A stretch of DNA of 40,112 bases. Origin: Spirochaetia bacterium UBA6919. GTDB taxonomy: Bacteria > Spirochaetota > UBA6919. The notes below the pieces were generated by a model. That model was not told the DNA's origin and ran no database searches. It saw only the letters and a list, made by a program, of their open reading frames with translations. This document shows positions 27,691 to 35,577 of the stretch, one piece after another. The first letter of the stretch is position 1. Each line of letters begins with the position of its first letter. The position numbers were made by a program, and so were the translations under genes. The stretch is from positions 1 through 40,112 of the forward strand of contig DKAT01000098.1 in NCBI GenBank assembly GCA_002450905.1, given 5' to 3'.

Positions 27691-29256
27691 ATGACTGAAG
27701 AATTAACTATAGAAAAGAAAATCCAGAATGAACTAAAAGTTTTTGAACTCCAGGAAAGATTTGACAGGGGGCTTTTAGATAATAATATATCACATTGGAA
27801 AAAACCAAATGAAGGTGGGTTTTATTCTAAAGAAAGAGGATTTACAACAATTCTTGTTGGTGGGTTAACTCTGGCACATGATTACATGGTTGAAGGTGCA
27901 TTAAAAGGACTTGGGTACAATATTAAGTGTCTTGATTGCCCGGATAATGAATCCTTAAGATATGGAAAGGAATATGGAAACCGTGGACAGTGTAATCCAA
28001 CATACTATACAGTTGGAAATCTGGTAAAACACCTGACTCATCTTAGAGATAATGAGGGGTTATCACTTGAAGAAATTAATAAAAACTATATTTTCCTGAC
28101 TGCTGGAGCTTGTGGTCCCTGTCGATTTGGTATGTATGAAGCTGAATACAGAAAGGCATTGGCTGATGCTGGATTTGAAAACTTTCGTGTACTCACATTT
28201 GAACAGAAAGTAGACGTCCAGGACGCTAAGGAACTTGGACTACAAATCAATCTAAAGTTTATTCTTGCTCTAGTTAAGGCATTCATGGCTGGTGATCTAA
28301 TTAACGCCCTTGGATACAGAATAAGACCTTATGAAATCAATAAAGGTGAAACAGATAAAGTGATTGAAGAATGCAAAGATATCTTATATCATTCCTTCCT
28401 AAATAGAAAATCCCTTACTTTCGCTCTTTGGAAGGTGAGAAAGAATATATCCAAAATTAAAACGAATTTCCTACAACCAAAGCCCATTGTAGACATCATT
28501 GGCGAATTCTGGGCAATGACTACAGAAGGAGACGGTAATTATAAACTCCAAAGATGGTTGGAACAAGAAGGTGCTGAAGTTCATGTCCAGCAGGTTACAT
28601 ATTGGCTTAAATATATACTCTGGGAGTCTGAAAAATGGTATCTGGACAGAATCAACTTGAAATCCCATGATGAAAAAGGACTCAAAGGAAAAAATGCTAA
28701 AAGCTCCCTTCGATACATAAAACTCGGACGGGCACTTCTTAAAGCACACTACTACTTCTACTCCTGGGTCGTTGGATATAAAAACGCAAAATTACCCGAT
28801 ATGAAAGAAATTGCTGACTATGCTAATGAATATTATAGCACCAATCTAAGTGGTGGTGAAGGACACATGGAAGTAGGCAAATTGATCTCTGCTGCCAAAC
28901 ATATGAAGTCCCATATGGTACTTTCAGTAAAGCCATTTGGGTGTATGCCCTCCTCGTCAGTATCTGATGGAGTTCAGTCCAAAATTCAGGAGCTATTCCC
29001 TGATGTCATATTTTATCCAATTGAAACAAGCGGTGATGGAGCTGTAAATGTGTATTCAAGAGTACAAATGATGCTCTATAAAGCTAAACAAAAGGTGAAG
29101 GATGAATATCAGAGTGTCTTAAATGAACTCAACACAACTAATGATCTTCTTCAAAAAAATCTTATGAACAAATCTCAATTCCGGAATGCATTATACAAAG
29201 CACCGGCTAAAAAAACCTCAACGGCAAGTAATATTGCTTACAAGTTATTTCGCTAA
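27691..29256 (+). CDS. 2-hydroxyacyl-CoA dehydratase/benzoyl-CoA reductase-like subunit
   Basis: A 521-residue cytosolic Fe-S protein that would receive electrons from the upstream activase. Conserved cysteine motifs include IKCLDCPD (~87-91), RGQCNPTYYTVGNL (~107), TAGACGPCRFGMYE (~145-150) and PFGCMPSSSVSD (~418), with the TSGDGAVNVYSRVQMML end typical of the COG3581-type group. In clostridial proteins this domain is usually fused behind activase and DUF2229 domains; here it is a separate chain. AAAGGAG precedes the ATG. The two chains together give a full activase-activase-DUF2229-dehydratase set. Vinyl-ether (plasmalogen) formation is the best hypothesis. Reduction of another acyl substrate is the alternative. 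Confidence 0.85.
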   Translation: MTEELTIEKKIQNELKVFELQERFDRGLLDNNISHWKKPNEGGFYSKERGFTTILVGGLTLAHDYMVEGALKGLGYNIKCLDCPDNESLRYGKEYGNRGQCNPTYYTVGNLVKHLTHLRDNEGLSLEEINKNYIFLTAGACGPCRFGMYEAEYRKALADAGFENFRVLTFEQKVDVQDAKELGLQINLKFILALVKAFMAGDLINALGYRIRPYEINKGETDKVIEECKDILYHSFLNRKSLTFALWKVRKNISKIKTNFLQPKPIVDIIGEFWAMTTEGDGNYKLQRWLEQEGAEVHVQQVTYWLKYILWESEKWYLDRINLKSHDEKGLKGKNAKSSLRYIKLGRALLKAHYYFYSWVVGYKNAKLPDMKEIADYANEYYSTNLSGGEGHMEVGKLISAAKHMKSHMVLSVKPFGCMPSSSVSDGVQSKIQELFPDVIFYPIETSGDGAVNVYSRVQMMLYKAKQKVKDEYQSVLNELNTTNDLLQKNLMNKSQFRNALYKAPAKKTSTASNIAYKLFR

Positions 29257-29289
29257 AGTATCAATATATTTTTAATATAGATTAAATGG

Positions 29290-29316
29290 ATTAGTGTGTC
29301 ATCCCGACACGCTAAT
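29290..29316 (+). terminator. Stem-loop ending the TetR/activase/dehydratase operon
   Basis: An 11-bp stem (ATTAGTGTGTC with GACACGCTAAT, one G-T pair) and a 5-base loop, 33 bases after the stop. The trailing bases are A-rich rather than T-rich, so it may work with Rho or as an RNA-stabilising end. Confidence 0.6.
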
Positions 29317-29458
29317 ACAAAATCTATAAAACAATAAACTATTAATATTTAATTCTCACCTTATTAAAATTATTTTTTTATTAATATCCTTGACTATTGA
29401 ACGATTTAAATTATATTATTTAAAATCCAACAAAAATAATTAACAATTTAGGTTGAAT

Positions 29459-30904
29459 ATGAAGAAAGTCTCTATACAATTAATCATTATAGCTATTTTT
29501 ATAGCCCTTACAAACTATGCCTCATGGGCTGAATATACCGACAGAGATATATTTGAAGCTGTAAAACTAGGTAATATAAAAGAAGTTATCGATGCAGTAA
29601 GATCAGGTGCCCAATTTAATTCTAAAAATACAAAAGATCAAACCCCACTCCATGTAGCTGCTGAAAAAGGGTTTAAACAAATTGTTGAATTCTTGATTAC
29701 AGGTAAATATAAATATAACGAATCCGGTTCCAATTATTCAGAAATCATTAGTTTTGAAACAACTCAAAAATCAGATGTCAATGCTAAGGATACTGACGGT
29801 AATACTCCTATACACCTCGCAGTCACATCAAATGAAACTGAAATCATTAAAATCCTCATGAATCATAATGCTGATGGTAATATTTCTAATGCCATAAACG
29901 AAACCCCTCTTCATCTTTGTGCAAAATTAGATCGGGTAAATTGTGCTAAAATTCTTGTAAAAAGAGGCGTAAATCCTAATATCGCTGTTAAAAGTGGATA
30001 TGCCAAAGGGGCAACACCTATTTTCTTCGCTGTAGAGAAAAGATTCCAGGAAATGATCAAATTACTCGTAAAACTTGGTGCAAATCCAAATGCAAATATT
30101 AAATCGGATGAATTTAAAGGAATGACCCCACTGGCATACGCTGTACAATTAGGTTATATTGATATCACAAAACTCCTTATCCAAATTGGTGCTTCAGTAA
30201 ATGCTCGATTAATTCCAAAAGGCGAAAACAAAGAATTCCTTGGAATTACACCTATTTTTATAGCCATTGGAAAAAATAATATAGATATACTCAATATATT
30301 GCTGTCAAAAGGTGCCAAAATCAATACTGTGGCTGATTACCCTGAATACAAAGGGAAAACTCCTCTTCATGAAGCAGTCCTGTTTAATAATCTTAGTATC
30401 GTTAAAATCCTAGTCGAAAAGGGTGCAAATCTAAATAGCAAAATCACAGCTGATCCTTACAAGGGTCTCACCCCACTTCATCTTTCTATTTTAAAACAGT
30501 ATAGTGCAATATCATTATATCTTATTGAACGGGGTGCCAATGTCAATCCAAAATTAGATTCACCAGACCTCAAAGGAAGTACACCTCTACACTTTGCTGT
30601 TAAATCAGCTCAGGTAGAAATTGTTAAAAAACTGATTGAAAAAGGTGCCAATGTTAATGCCCCTATCCTTTCTGTTGATTCAAAAGGAATTAGACCCATC
30701 CATCTTGCTGTCACTACAGGTAATTTAGATTTAGTTACTGCTTTAGTTGAAGGTGGTGCCAATGTCAACGCTGAAGTAGAAAATAAGATTTTTAAAAAAA
30801 TCCGTCCTCTGGACTTAGCTTCAAGCCTGGGCCTTTCAGAAATTACAAAATATCTTATTAGCAAAGGTGCCAAAAAATCTCAAAAAAAATCGAAAAAAAA
30901 TTGA
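29459..30904 (+). CDS. Exported ankyrin-repeat protein
   Basis: About 481 residues with a signal peptide (MKKVSIQLIIIAIFIALTNYASWA). Around eleven ankyrin repeats follow, recognised by TPLHxAV...VKxLIEKGANVN. From about residue 160 most repeats are 37 residues long instead of 33 (one is 41). They carry an added loop ending in KG before TPL. Ankyrin arrays bind proteins, so this is probably a periplasmic or surface binding protein. The ATG at 29459 is preferred to the in-frame TTG at 29453. FecR-domain and transglutaminase-fold genes follow on the same strand. The binding partner is unknown. Confidence 0.88.
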   Translation: MKKVSIQLIIIAIFIALTNYASWAEYTDRDIFEAVKLGNIKEVIDAVRSGAQFNSKNTKDQTPLHVAAEKGFKQIVEFLITGKYKYNESGSNYSEIISFETTQKSDVNAKDTDGNTPIHLAVTSNETEIIKILMNHNADGNISNAINETPLHLCAKLDRVNCAKILVKRGVNPNIAVKSGYAKGATPIFFAVEKRFQEMIKLLVKLGANPNANIKSDEFKGMTPLAYAVQLGYIDITKLLIQIGASVNARLIPKGENKEFLGITPIFIAIGKNNIDILNILLSKGAKINTVADYPEYKGKTPLHEAVLFNNLSIVKILVEKGANLNSKITADPYKGLTPLHLSILKQYSAISLYLIERGANVNPKLDSPDLKGSTPLHFAVKSAQVEIVKKLIEKGANVNAPILSVDSKGIRPIHLAVTTGNLDLVTALVEGGANVNAEVENKIFKKIRPLDLASSLGLSEITKYLISKGAKKSQKKSKKN

Positions 30905-30928
30905 ATTCATATGAAAAAACATTATAAA

Positions 30929-30948
30929 TTAAACCCAATGGTGTTTAA
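30929..30948 (+). terminator. Small stem-loop between the ankyrin and FecR-domain genes
   Basis: TTAAAC (30929-30934) pairs with GTTTAA (30943-30948), with an inner CC/GG pairing. A TATAAT at 30961-30966 follows at once and may be the -10 of the FecR-domain gene. The hairpin may therefore separate two transcription units. Confidence 0.35.
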
Positions 30949-30986
30949 AAAAAGGATTAATATAATCATTTATTTTTGGAGGAAAA

Positions 30987-31682
30987 ATGTTTAAAAAAAT
31001 CATTTTAATAATGTTATCCCTTTTGACAGTAACTATTTTCACAAATAATGAAGAAAAAGCTACAAGCAATACATATAGTGGAAGTTTGGTATTTGTCAGA
31101 GGAACTGCAACAGTTATTCGCTATGGAAGACGCTTTCCAGGTACTGTAGGTCTAGGATTGTATCAAAGCGATACTGTATTAACTAGTGCTGGATCCACTG
31201 CTTTCATCCGATTAACATCAGGAGCATCTATAAAAGTAAGTTCTGGATCTATGATTACTTTAAGTCTTTTAAGAGGTCGTTCTGGTGGTAATACAGGAGT
31301 TCACTTGCATCGTGGTGGTGTATATGCAAATGTAAATCGTTTGCGAGGAGGATCTCGCGGATTTAGAGTAGATACACCAAGTTCTGTTGCTGGAGTAAGA
31401 GGTACATTATTTTATGTTGAATCAAAAACTGATAAAAATTCATTAGACAGAATTGCTGTAAAACATGGTAAAGTCCATGTAAAAAATCTAAAAGAACAAA
31501 ATGCTGATATTGATGCAGGATATGGTATTGAAAATAAAAATGGCAACCTTAGCAAACCTGGAAAATATTCTTGGGTAAAAAGATTAGATTGGAATATGAA
31601 AACCTTTTCCGATGTAAATATAAAAGAAAATCTTAAGCCATTTGATTATAATAAATTAGACAGGTTCTCTACTGGTCAATAA
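30987..31682 (+). CDS. FecR-domain secreted protein
   Basis: A 231-residue exported protein. The signal peptide is MFKKIILIMLSLLTVTIF. A FecR domain (~35-160) follows, with GSLVFVRGTATVIRYG, DTVLTSAGSTAFIRLTSGASIKVSSGS and VDTPSSVAGVRGTLFYV, where the last is the family signature. Stand-alone FecR domains with signal peptides are common envelope proteins in spirochaetes and related bacteria; they do not act as sigma regulators there. GGAGG lies ahead of the ATG. A large hairpin separates it from the transglutaminase-like gene. Confidence 0.88.
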   Translation: MFKKIILIMLSLLTVTIFTNNEEKATSNTYSGSLVFVRGTATVIRYGRRFPGTVGLGLYQSDTVLTSAGSTAFIRLTSGASIKVSSGSMITLSLLRGRSGGNTGVHLHRGGVYANVNRLRGGSRGFRVDTPSSVAGVRGTLFYVESKTDKNSLDRIAVKHGKVHVKNLKEQNADIDAGYGIENKNGNLSKPGKYSWVKRLDWNMKTFSDVNIKENLKPFDYNKLDRFSTGQ

Positions 31683-31695
31683 TACTAGCCAGGTT

Positions 31696-31744
31696 TCATT
31701 TGGGCTTGTCAAAGTGATGTGGTGAACATTTGACTCCCAAATGA
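31696..31744 (+). promoter_or_regulatory. Two-part hairpin between the FecR-domain and transglutaminase-like genes
   Basis: The outer stem TCATTTGGG (31696-31704) pairs with CCCAAATGA (31736-31744). An inner stem GTCAAA (31708-31713) pairs with TTTGAC (31729-31734). The outer 3' arm contains the first in-frame ATG of the next gene (31741). It could terminate the FecR message, though there is no U-run, or hide that start codon. Confidence 0.55.
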
Positions 31745-31800
31745 TAAGCTTTCAGATTATAAATTGCCAACAACGAGGGTTTAGTTTTTTTCGTATATAT

Positions 31801-33486
31801 ATGCGTTTAACTTCTTCAAACTATAAATTTGCGATTTTAATTCTCCTAATATTTTTAGTCCCTCAAATCATTTTTTCTGATGTTTTTTTTATTAAGGGCT
31901 CATCTGAAACTACAAATGCTCAAATTAATCTGATATATACGGTTCCTATTAATAATGAGTATGAGAATTTTACATTCAAAATATATAAATATAAAAATTT
32001 TACAAATGGTGTAAACAAACAAATAATTTCAAATTATAATCCAAGAATTTCCCCCACCCCATCAGATATCAAATCTTATACAGACGAGTTGAATAATCAG
32101 GTCCTGCAGGTAAATTATAATTCTATTAATTCTAATATCACTATCGAATCAAATTTTACTGTCGATAACGAAGTCCATATAACACCCATTGAATACTATT
32201 ATAAATTTCCATTGTCTTCTGGAGATTACAGCAAATATCAGCAATACTTAAATGCTACATCTCTTTGTCCAACAAATGTATCATATATTTATAACCTTGT
32301 TCAAAGTCTTGTAAAAGATTCAAATACGTTAGATCACGCTGTTTTAAGAATATTAAGCTGGATTAGATCAAATATTCAGCTTCACCCTTACGTTGTATAT
32401 AAAAGTGCTGTATATACATATCTTTACAGAACAGGAAACCATGAAGGAATCTTAAATCTTGCTCTCACCATGCTTAGAATAGCTAAAATCCCCAGTCGAT
32501 TTGTATATGGTTTCTCAATGAATCAAAGCTATCTAATCAAAGGGCAAAATGATACAGGCCAGACGCATCCTGCTGAATTTATTTTAAACTCCCCCGTAAA
32601 TACTTCTTCAAATATTCTCTTACAATATCCTAAATCTACCTATAAATGGATCGAAGTATACTTTCCCAATAGAGACTGGGTACCATTTGACCTTACAACA
32701 ACATATTTTTTTTTATTTTCAAATCTTATCAAACAAAATGTCGGGCTTGATAGCGACAGCAATACACCAAAAATTGTTAGCTGGAACAAAGAGCTTCCCA
32801 TGGATATTCAGTTCTACGTCGAATCTCCAAAAGTTCAAAATAATTTATCAATTGCATATCACTATACAAGAGGAAATGGACAACACTTGTTTCCTATCTT
32901 CTCCTCCTCAAATAATAATTTCATCAATTCCTTGTTTAATCATGAGAGAAAATCATTTAGTGGAGTCCAGGTAAATAATGGTAATTACCACTCTATTTCT
33001 CTATATCCATACAACTTAAAATTAGATCACTCTAAAGAGCATATTGAATTAAAGGCATCTCCTGATAGAAATTTGTACCAGGGAATTTATTTGTACAAAC
33101 AAATTAACATCAAAAATGTTATGCTCCCCCTTCTGAGGTTTAATAATGCCAGAGAAGGCACAATCTGGGTAGAAATATTTAGAAGTGATGGGAGCAATCC
33201 GTTATCAGGAAGCAAAGTTGCCACAAGTAATAAATTAGCTATAGAAAACCTCAATAACACCGGGCAATACAAATGGATTATATTCCCATTTGATCATAAT
33301 ATTCAGCAATTGGAAAAAGGGAGATACTGGATAACATTGAAATATGATACTAAAGAAGTCATTTTATGGAGGGGAATATTTGGGAATCCTTATCAAGAAA
33401 GTTTTGACACTTATTCAATAGCCCCTTATCAGAATCCCACCAAAATTTATCTTGATTTATGCTTCGTACTCAATGGCACATCTTAA
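31801..33486 (+). CDS. Exported transglutaminase-fold protein with altered catalytic triad
   Basis: About 561 residues from the ATG at 31801, which puts a clean signal peptide first (MRLTSSNYK then a hydrophobic run to IIFSD). An ATG at 31741 adds 20 residues and lies in a hairpin. The transglutaminase core is clear (HAVLRILSWIRSNI, then MLRIAKIPSRFVYGF, then YKWIEVYFPNRDWVPFDLT). The usual G-x-C is GNH, with His214 in place of the nucleophile. The usual HAWVEV is YKWIEV, with Tyr281 in place of His. The Asp (297) remains. It is therefore probably a non-catalytic binding protein. The C-terminal ~190 residues look beta-rich. Neither start has a good ribosome site. Confidence 0.8.
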   Translation: MRLTSSNYKFAILILLIFLVPQIIFSDVFFIKGSSETTNAQINLIYTVPINNEYENFTFKIYKYKNFTNGVNKQIISNYNPRISPTPSDIKSYTDELNNQVLQVNYNSINSNITIESNFTVDNEVHITPIEYYYKFPLSSGDYSKYQQYLNATSLCPTNVSYIYNLVQSLVKDSNTLDHAVLRILSWIRSNIQLHPYVVYKSAVYTYLYRTGNHEGILNLALTMLRIAKIPSRFVYGFSMNQSYLIKGQNDTGQTHPAEFILNSPVNTSSNILLQYPKSTYKWIEVYFPNRDWVPFDLTTTYFFLFSNLIKQNVGLDSDSNTPKIVSWNKELPMDIQFYVESPKVQNNLSIAYHYTRGNGQHLFPIFSSSNNNFINSLFNHERKSFSGVQVNNGNYHSISLYPYNLKLDHSKEHIELKASPDRNLYQGIYLYKQINIKNVMLPLLRFNNAREGTIWVEIFRSDGSNPLSGSKVATSNKLAIENLNNTGQYKWIIFPFDHNIQQLEKGRYWITLKYDTKEVILWRGIFGNPYQESFDTYSIAPYQNPTKIYLDLCFVLNGTS

Positions 33487-33583
33487 AGACAATTAGTTTA
33501 TGCCATAAAAGGAATTATCTTTTATAATTGAGTTAAACGATTCTTAAAATAATTATACTGATAATATTTGATATCCTTTGCTC

Positions 33584-33606
33584 CATGGTTTGAGAGCCTC
33601 ACCATG
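33584..33606 (+). terminator. Stem-loop downstream of the transglutaminase-like gene
   Basis: CATGG pairs with CCATG around an inner TGAG/CTCA stem, about 100 bases after the stop. A short T-run (CTTTTG) comes about 13 bases later. Confidence 0.4.
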
Positions 33607-33794
33607 ACAGTATTGATCTTTTGACTTAAATTTTAAAAGAGTTTCAGTATAGTAATATAATATAAAACTGTAATTTGTTGAATGATAATAGTTTTCTTGC
33701 CAGTACAATTTTAGTAGTAATAAAAGGATTGATCAAATAATAGTGATTGATGGAGTGGTGAAAAAAAAATTATCAGTTTTAAGGATAAGGTGAC

Positions 33795-33880
33795 TATGGG
33801 TTTTTCCCATACTTCTCCCATATTTTTCCCATGTAAAGGATGTGTGGTAATAAGTTATTATTCGTTTGTCATTTTTTATA
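33795..33880 (-). repeat. Dispersed ~80-bp element with three 11-bp iterons, copy B
   Basis: On the minus strand, CATGGGAAAAA, TATGGGAGAAG and TATGGGAAAAA (33833 down to 33801) match copy A at 15222-15254. Upstream flanking sequence to about 33880 also aligns. In this copy the last iteron is followed by CCCATA, forming a perfect 6-bp hairpin, TATGGG/CCCATA, around five bases. Copy A lacks this. Confidence 0.7.
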
Positions 33881-34152
33881 AATGCTGATTATATTTTATG
33901 GTTATCCAGTCTTATACTGATAATCTTAATATTTTGAAATTGAATCAGATGGATACGTAAACCAGCCGAATTATTTTTAATGATTCAGTTATATAGGATA
34001 TTCAGTATAAATGGATTATATTGAGATATATACTTATAATCTTCAGATTTTGAAATGGTCAATGGATAGTTCGACTCTGCTCACCAACCAAATCAGAGAT
34101 TTGTTACTTCAATTTTAAAGGATTATCAGTTTAGATAAGCATTTTGTATTAA

Positions 34153-34428
34153 TTAAGAACGTCTTTTTAATCTCATATCCTTTAGAAGCTCATGGTATTC
34201 CTTTAGATTTTTTTCCCATTTTGTAAGAGAATTATATTTTTTGTACCAGCTATCAAAATCTATGTTGTCTTTCTGTAAAATATTGGACTTGTAGTTTTCA
34301 ATAAACGTCTGGGTAGTCCATTGATATTTGTTTTCCAGGGTACTTATATAATTTTTAATTTCATTTACCTGATTTACACAGACGTTATATTCCCGTGTCA
34401 GTGAGATTTCAAATTCATCAGTATGCAT
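34153..34428 (-). CDS. Small helical protein, function unknown
   Basis: A 91-residue soluble protein that is almost entirely helical and charged (VNQVNEIKNYISTLENKY, KWEKNLKEYHELLKDMRLKRRS), suggesting a coiled coil. AAGGAG lies 6 bases before the ATG, a strong ribosome site. It is the last gene of a four-gene minus-strand set, 32 bases after the Tat lipoprotein. No signal peptide and no recognised family. Confidence 0.65.
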   Translation of the reverse strand: MHTDEFEISLTREYNVCVNQVNEIKNYISTLENKYQWTTQTFIENYKSNILQKDNIDFDSWYKKYNSLTKWEKNLKEYHELLKDMRLKRRS

Positions 34429-34460
34429 TGTGTCTCCTTAGATTAAATCAACATATTTAT

Positions 34461-35021
34461 TTAAATTAAATATCCATTACTGAGAGGACTATCCAGGTTA
34501 TCTGTAGAACTATAGGCTGTGATATAGAGATAGTTTCCCGTGGTAACATTATTTATAGTTAGGGTTACAAAGACAGTTGAGTTTACTGTTGCGCTTGTAA
34601 CATAGGATGGTTTTGTACCTCCCAGCGATGAAACACTCAATGTACTACTCCCAGTTTGGGATATAACCGTTGATCTTGCCTTTGAGCTGTGATCACTGGA
34701 TATTGCAGATTGAGTGCCATACCAAATATTGTATCCAGAGAAGTTTCTTTCTGAATTATATCCACTGAAGACAAAATAGACAGTAGCCCCAGAGGTATTT
34801 GTATAATTATAATTCCCACCCTGACCACTGTTACAACTGTTTGTTGTGAGACAAATATAGGGGGGATCCAGGTCATCCGCAGATGGGGCTTCACCAGTGC
34901 ATTTACTGAGGAGATTGAATCCTGCTGTGCCCAGAAGTCCTAATCGTCCCCACTTGATAAGATGGTTAATAAAATCTCTTCGGCTCACTGGGGTAATTTT
35001 AATATCACTGATTTCTATCAT
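34461..35021 (-). CDS. Putative Tat-exported lipoprotein with Fn3-like segment
   Basis: A 186-residue protein. A twin-arginine motif SRRDFI (13-18) precedes a hydrophobic stretch ending LLSKC (Cys41), so Tat export and lipidation are both likely. The mature part is Ser/Thr/Asn/Gly-rich and beta-stranded. It contains FSGYNSERNFSGYNIWYG and ends YITAYSSTDNLDSPLSNGYLI. The upstream Sec lipoprotein has the same motifs (FTGYNPETSFTGYNVYM and GLTAYGSSSHLESGLSE), so the two are relatives. TAGGA precedes the ATG. The gap to the upstream gene is 25 bases. The function is unknown. Confidence 0.72.
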   Translation of the reverse strand: MIEISDIKITPVSRRDFINHLIKWGRLGLLGTAGFNLLSKCTGEAPSADDLDPPYICLTTNSCNSGQGGNYNYTNTSGATVYFVFSGYNSERNFSGYNIWYGTQSAISSDHSSKARSTVISQTGSSTLSVSSLGGTKPSYVTSATVNSTVFVTLTINNVTTGNYLYITAYSSTDNLDSPLSNGYLI

Positions 35022-35046
35022 AATATTTCCTAATATATATAAGCTT

Positions 35047-35559
35047 TCAAGGAGTCACTAATAATACTTCGCTTAGACCACTTTCCAAATGACTTGATGA
35101 ACCATAGGCGGTAAGTCCTATATAATAACTTCCAGATAAGGATGAATTTCCAGGGGCTTTTGTAATAATATAAGTAATGGATGTGGGAGTTGATCTGGCT
35201 GTAATGACACCGGTATCTGTATCCTGAATGGTTGGATAATTAGAGTAACTCTTATTCTGCACGATATAACTTCCCTCTATAGTACCATTGACAACACCAT
35301 TCACCACATGATTTATTTTTTGAGTACGTAGATCCGCATCAGAGAGAGCCATGTAGACATTATATCCTGTAAATGAAGTCTCCGGATTATATCCCGTAAA
35401 AGTAATTTTGATACCATTGGCGTCATAACTTTGTACAGTAAGGTTTTTAGGGGCATTAAGATCATCGTATTGTTCATTGGATGGGATACCACAATATCCT
35501 AGAGATAATGATATCAGTATGATTAAGGGAATTATTTTAATATATCTACTCACTATCAA
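35047..35559 (-). CDS. Sec-type lipoprotein with fibronectin-III-like domain
   Basis: A 170-residue lipoprotein. A basic/hydrophobic signal ends in LGYC (Cys23). It is followed by DDLNAPKNLTVQSYDANGIKITFTGYNPETSFTGYNVYM, the pattern of a fibronectin III-like fold. It ends YIGLTAYGSSSHLESGLSEVLLVTP. It is related to the Tat lipoprotein encoded just downstream. It begins 18 bases after the acyltransferase-like gene on the same strand. Probably a surface or periplasmic binding protein; the ligand is unknown. Confidence 0.72.
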   Translation of the reverse strand: MIVSRYIKIIPLIILISLSLGYCGIPSNEQYDDLNAPKNLTVQSYDANGIKITFTGYNPETSFTGYNVYMALSDADLRTQKINHVVNGVVNGTIEGSYIVQNKSYSNYPTIQDTDTGVITARSTPTSITYIITKAPGNSSLSGSYYIGLTAYGSSSHLESGLSEVLLVTP

Positions 35560-35577
35560 GTCACTCCGAGAAAATCA

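Larger units (their letters stand above)
33487..34152. other. Long gene-free stretch with hairpin, iteron element and imperfect direct repeats
   Basis: About 670 bases between convergent gene ends. It holds the hairpin at 33584-33606, iteron copy B near 33795-33880 and two related ~32-base segments at 33912-33943 and 34028-34059 (about 27 identical positions). No open frame with a ribosome site is seen. It may be a decayed gene or an accessory insertion site. Confidence 0.5.

Noticed and set aside
31741..31800. Longer start for the transglutaminase-like protein
   Set aside because: The extra 20 residues would bury the signal peptide and the ATG lies in a stable hairpin; neither start has a ribosome site, so this stays uncertain.
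32687..32974. Plus-strand open frame inside the transglutaminase-like gene
   Set aside because: Out of frame with a well-supported protein and biased composition; no ribosome site.
34069..34090. tRNA-like 3' end (GTTCGACT ... ACCA)
   Set aside because: The five bases before the apparent T-loop do not pair with those after it, and no cloverleaf or acceptor stem can be drawn upstream.
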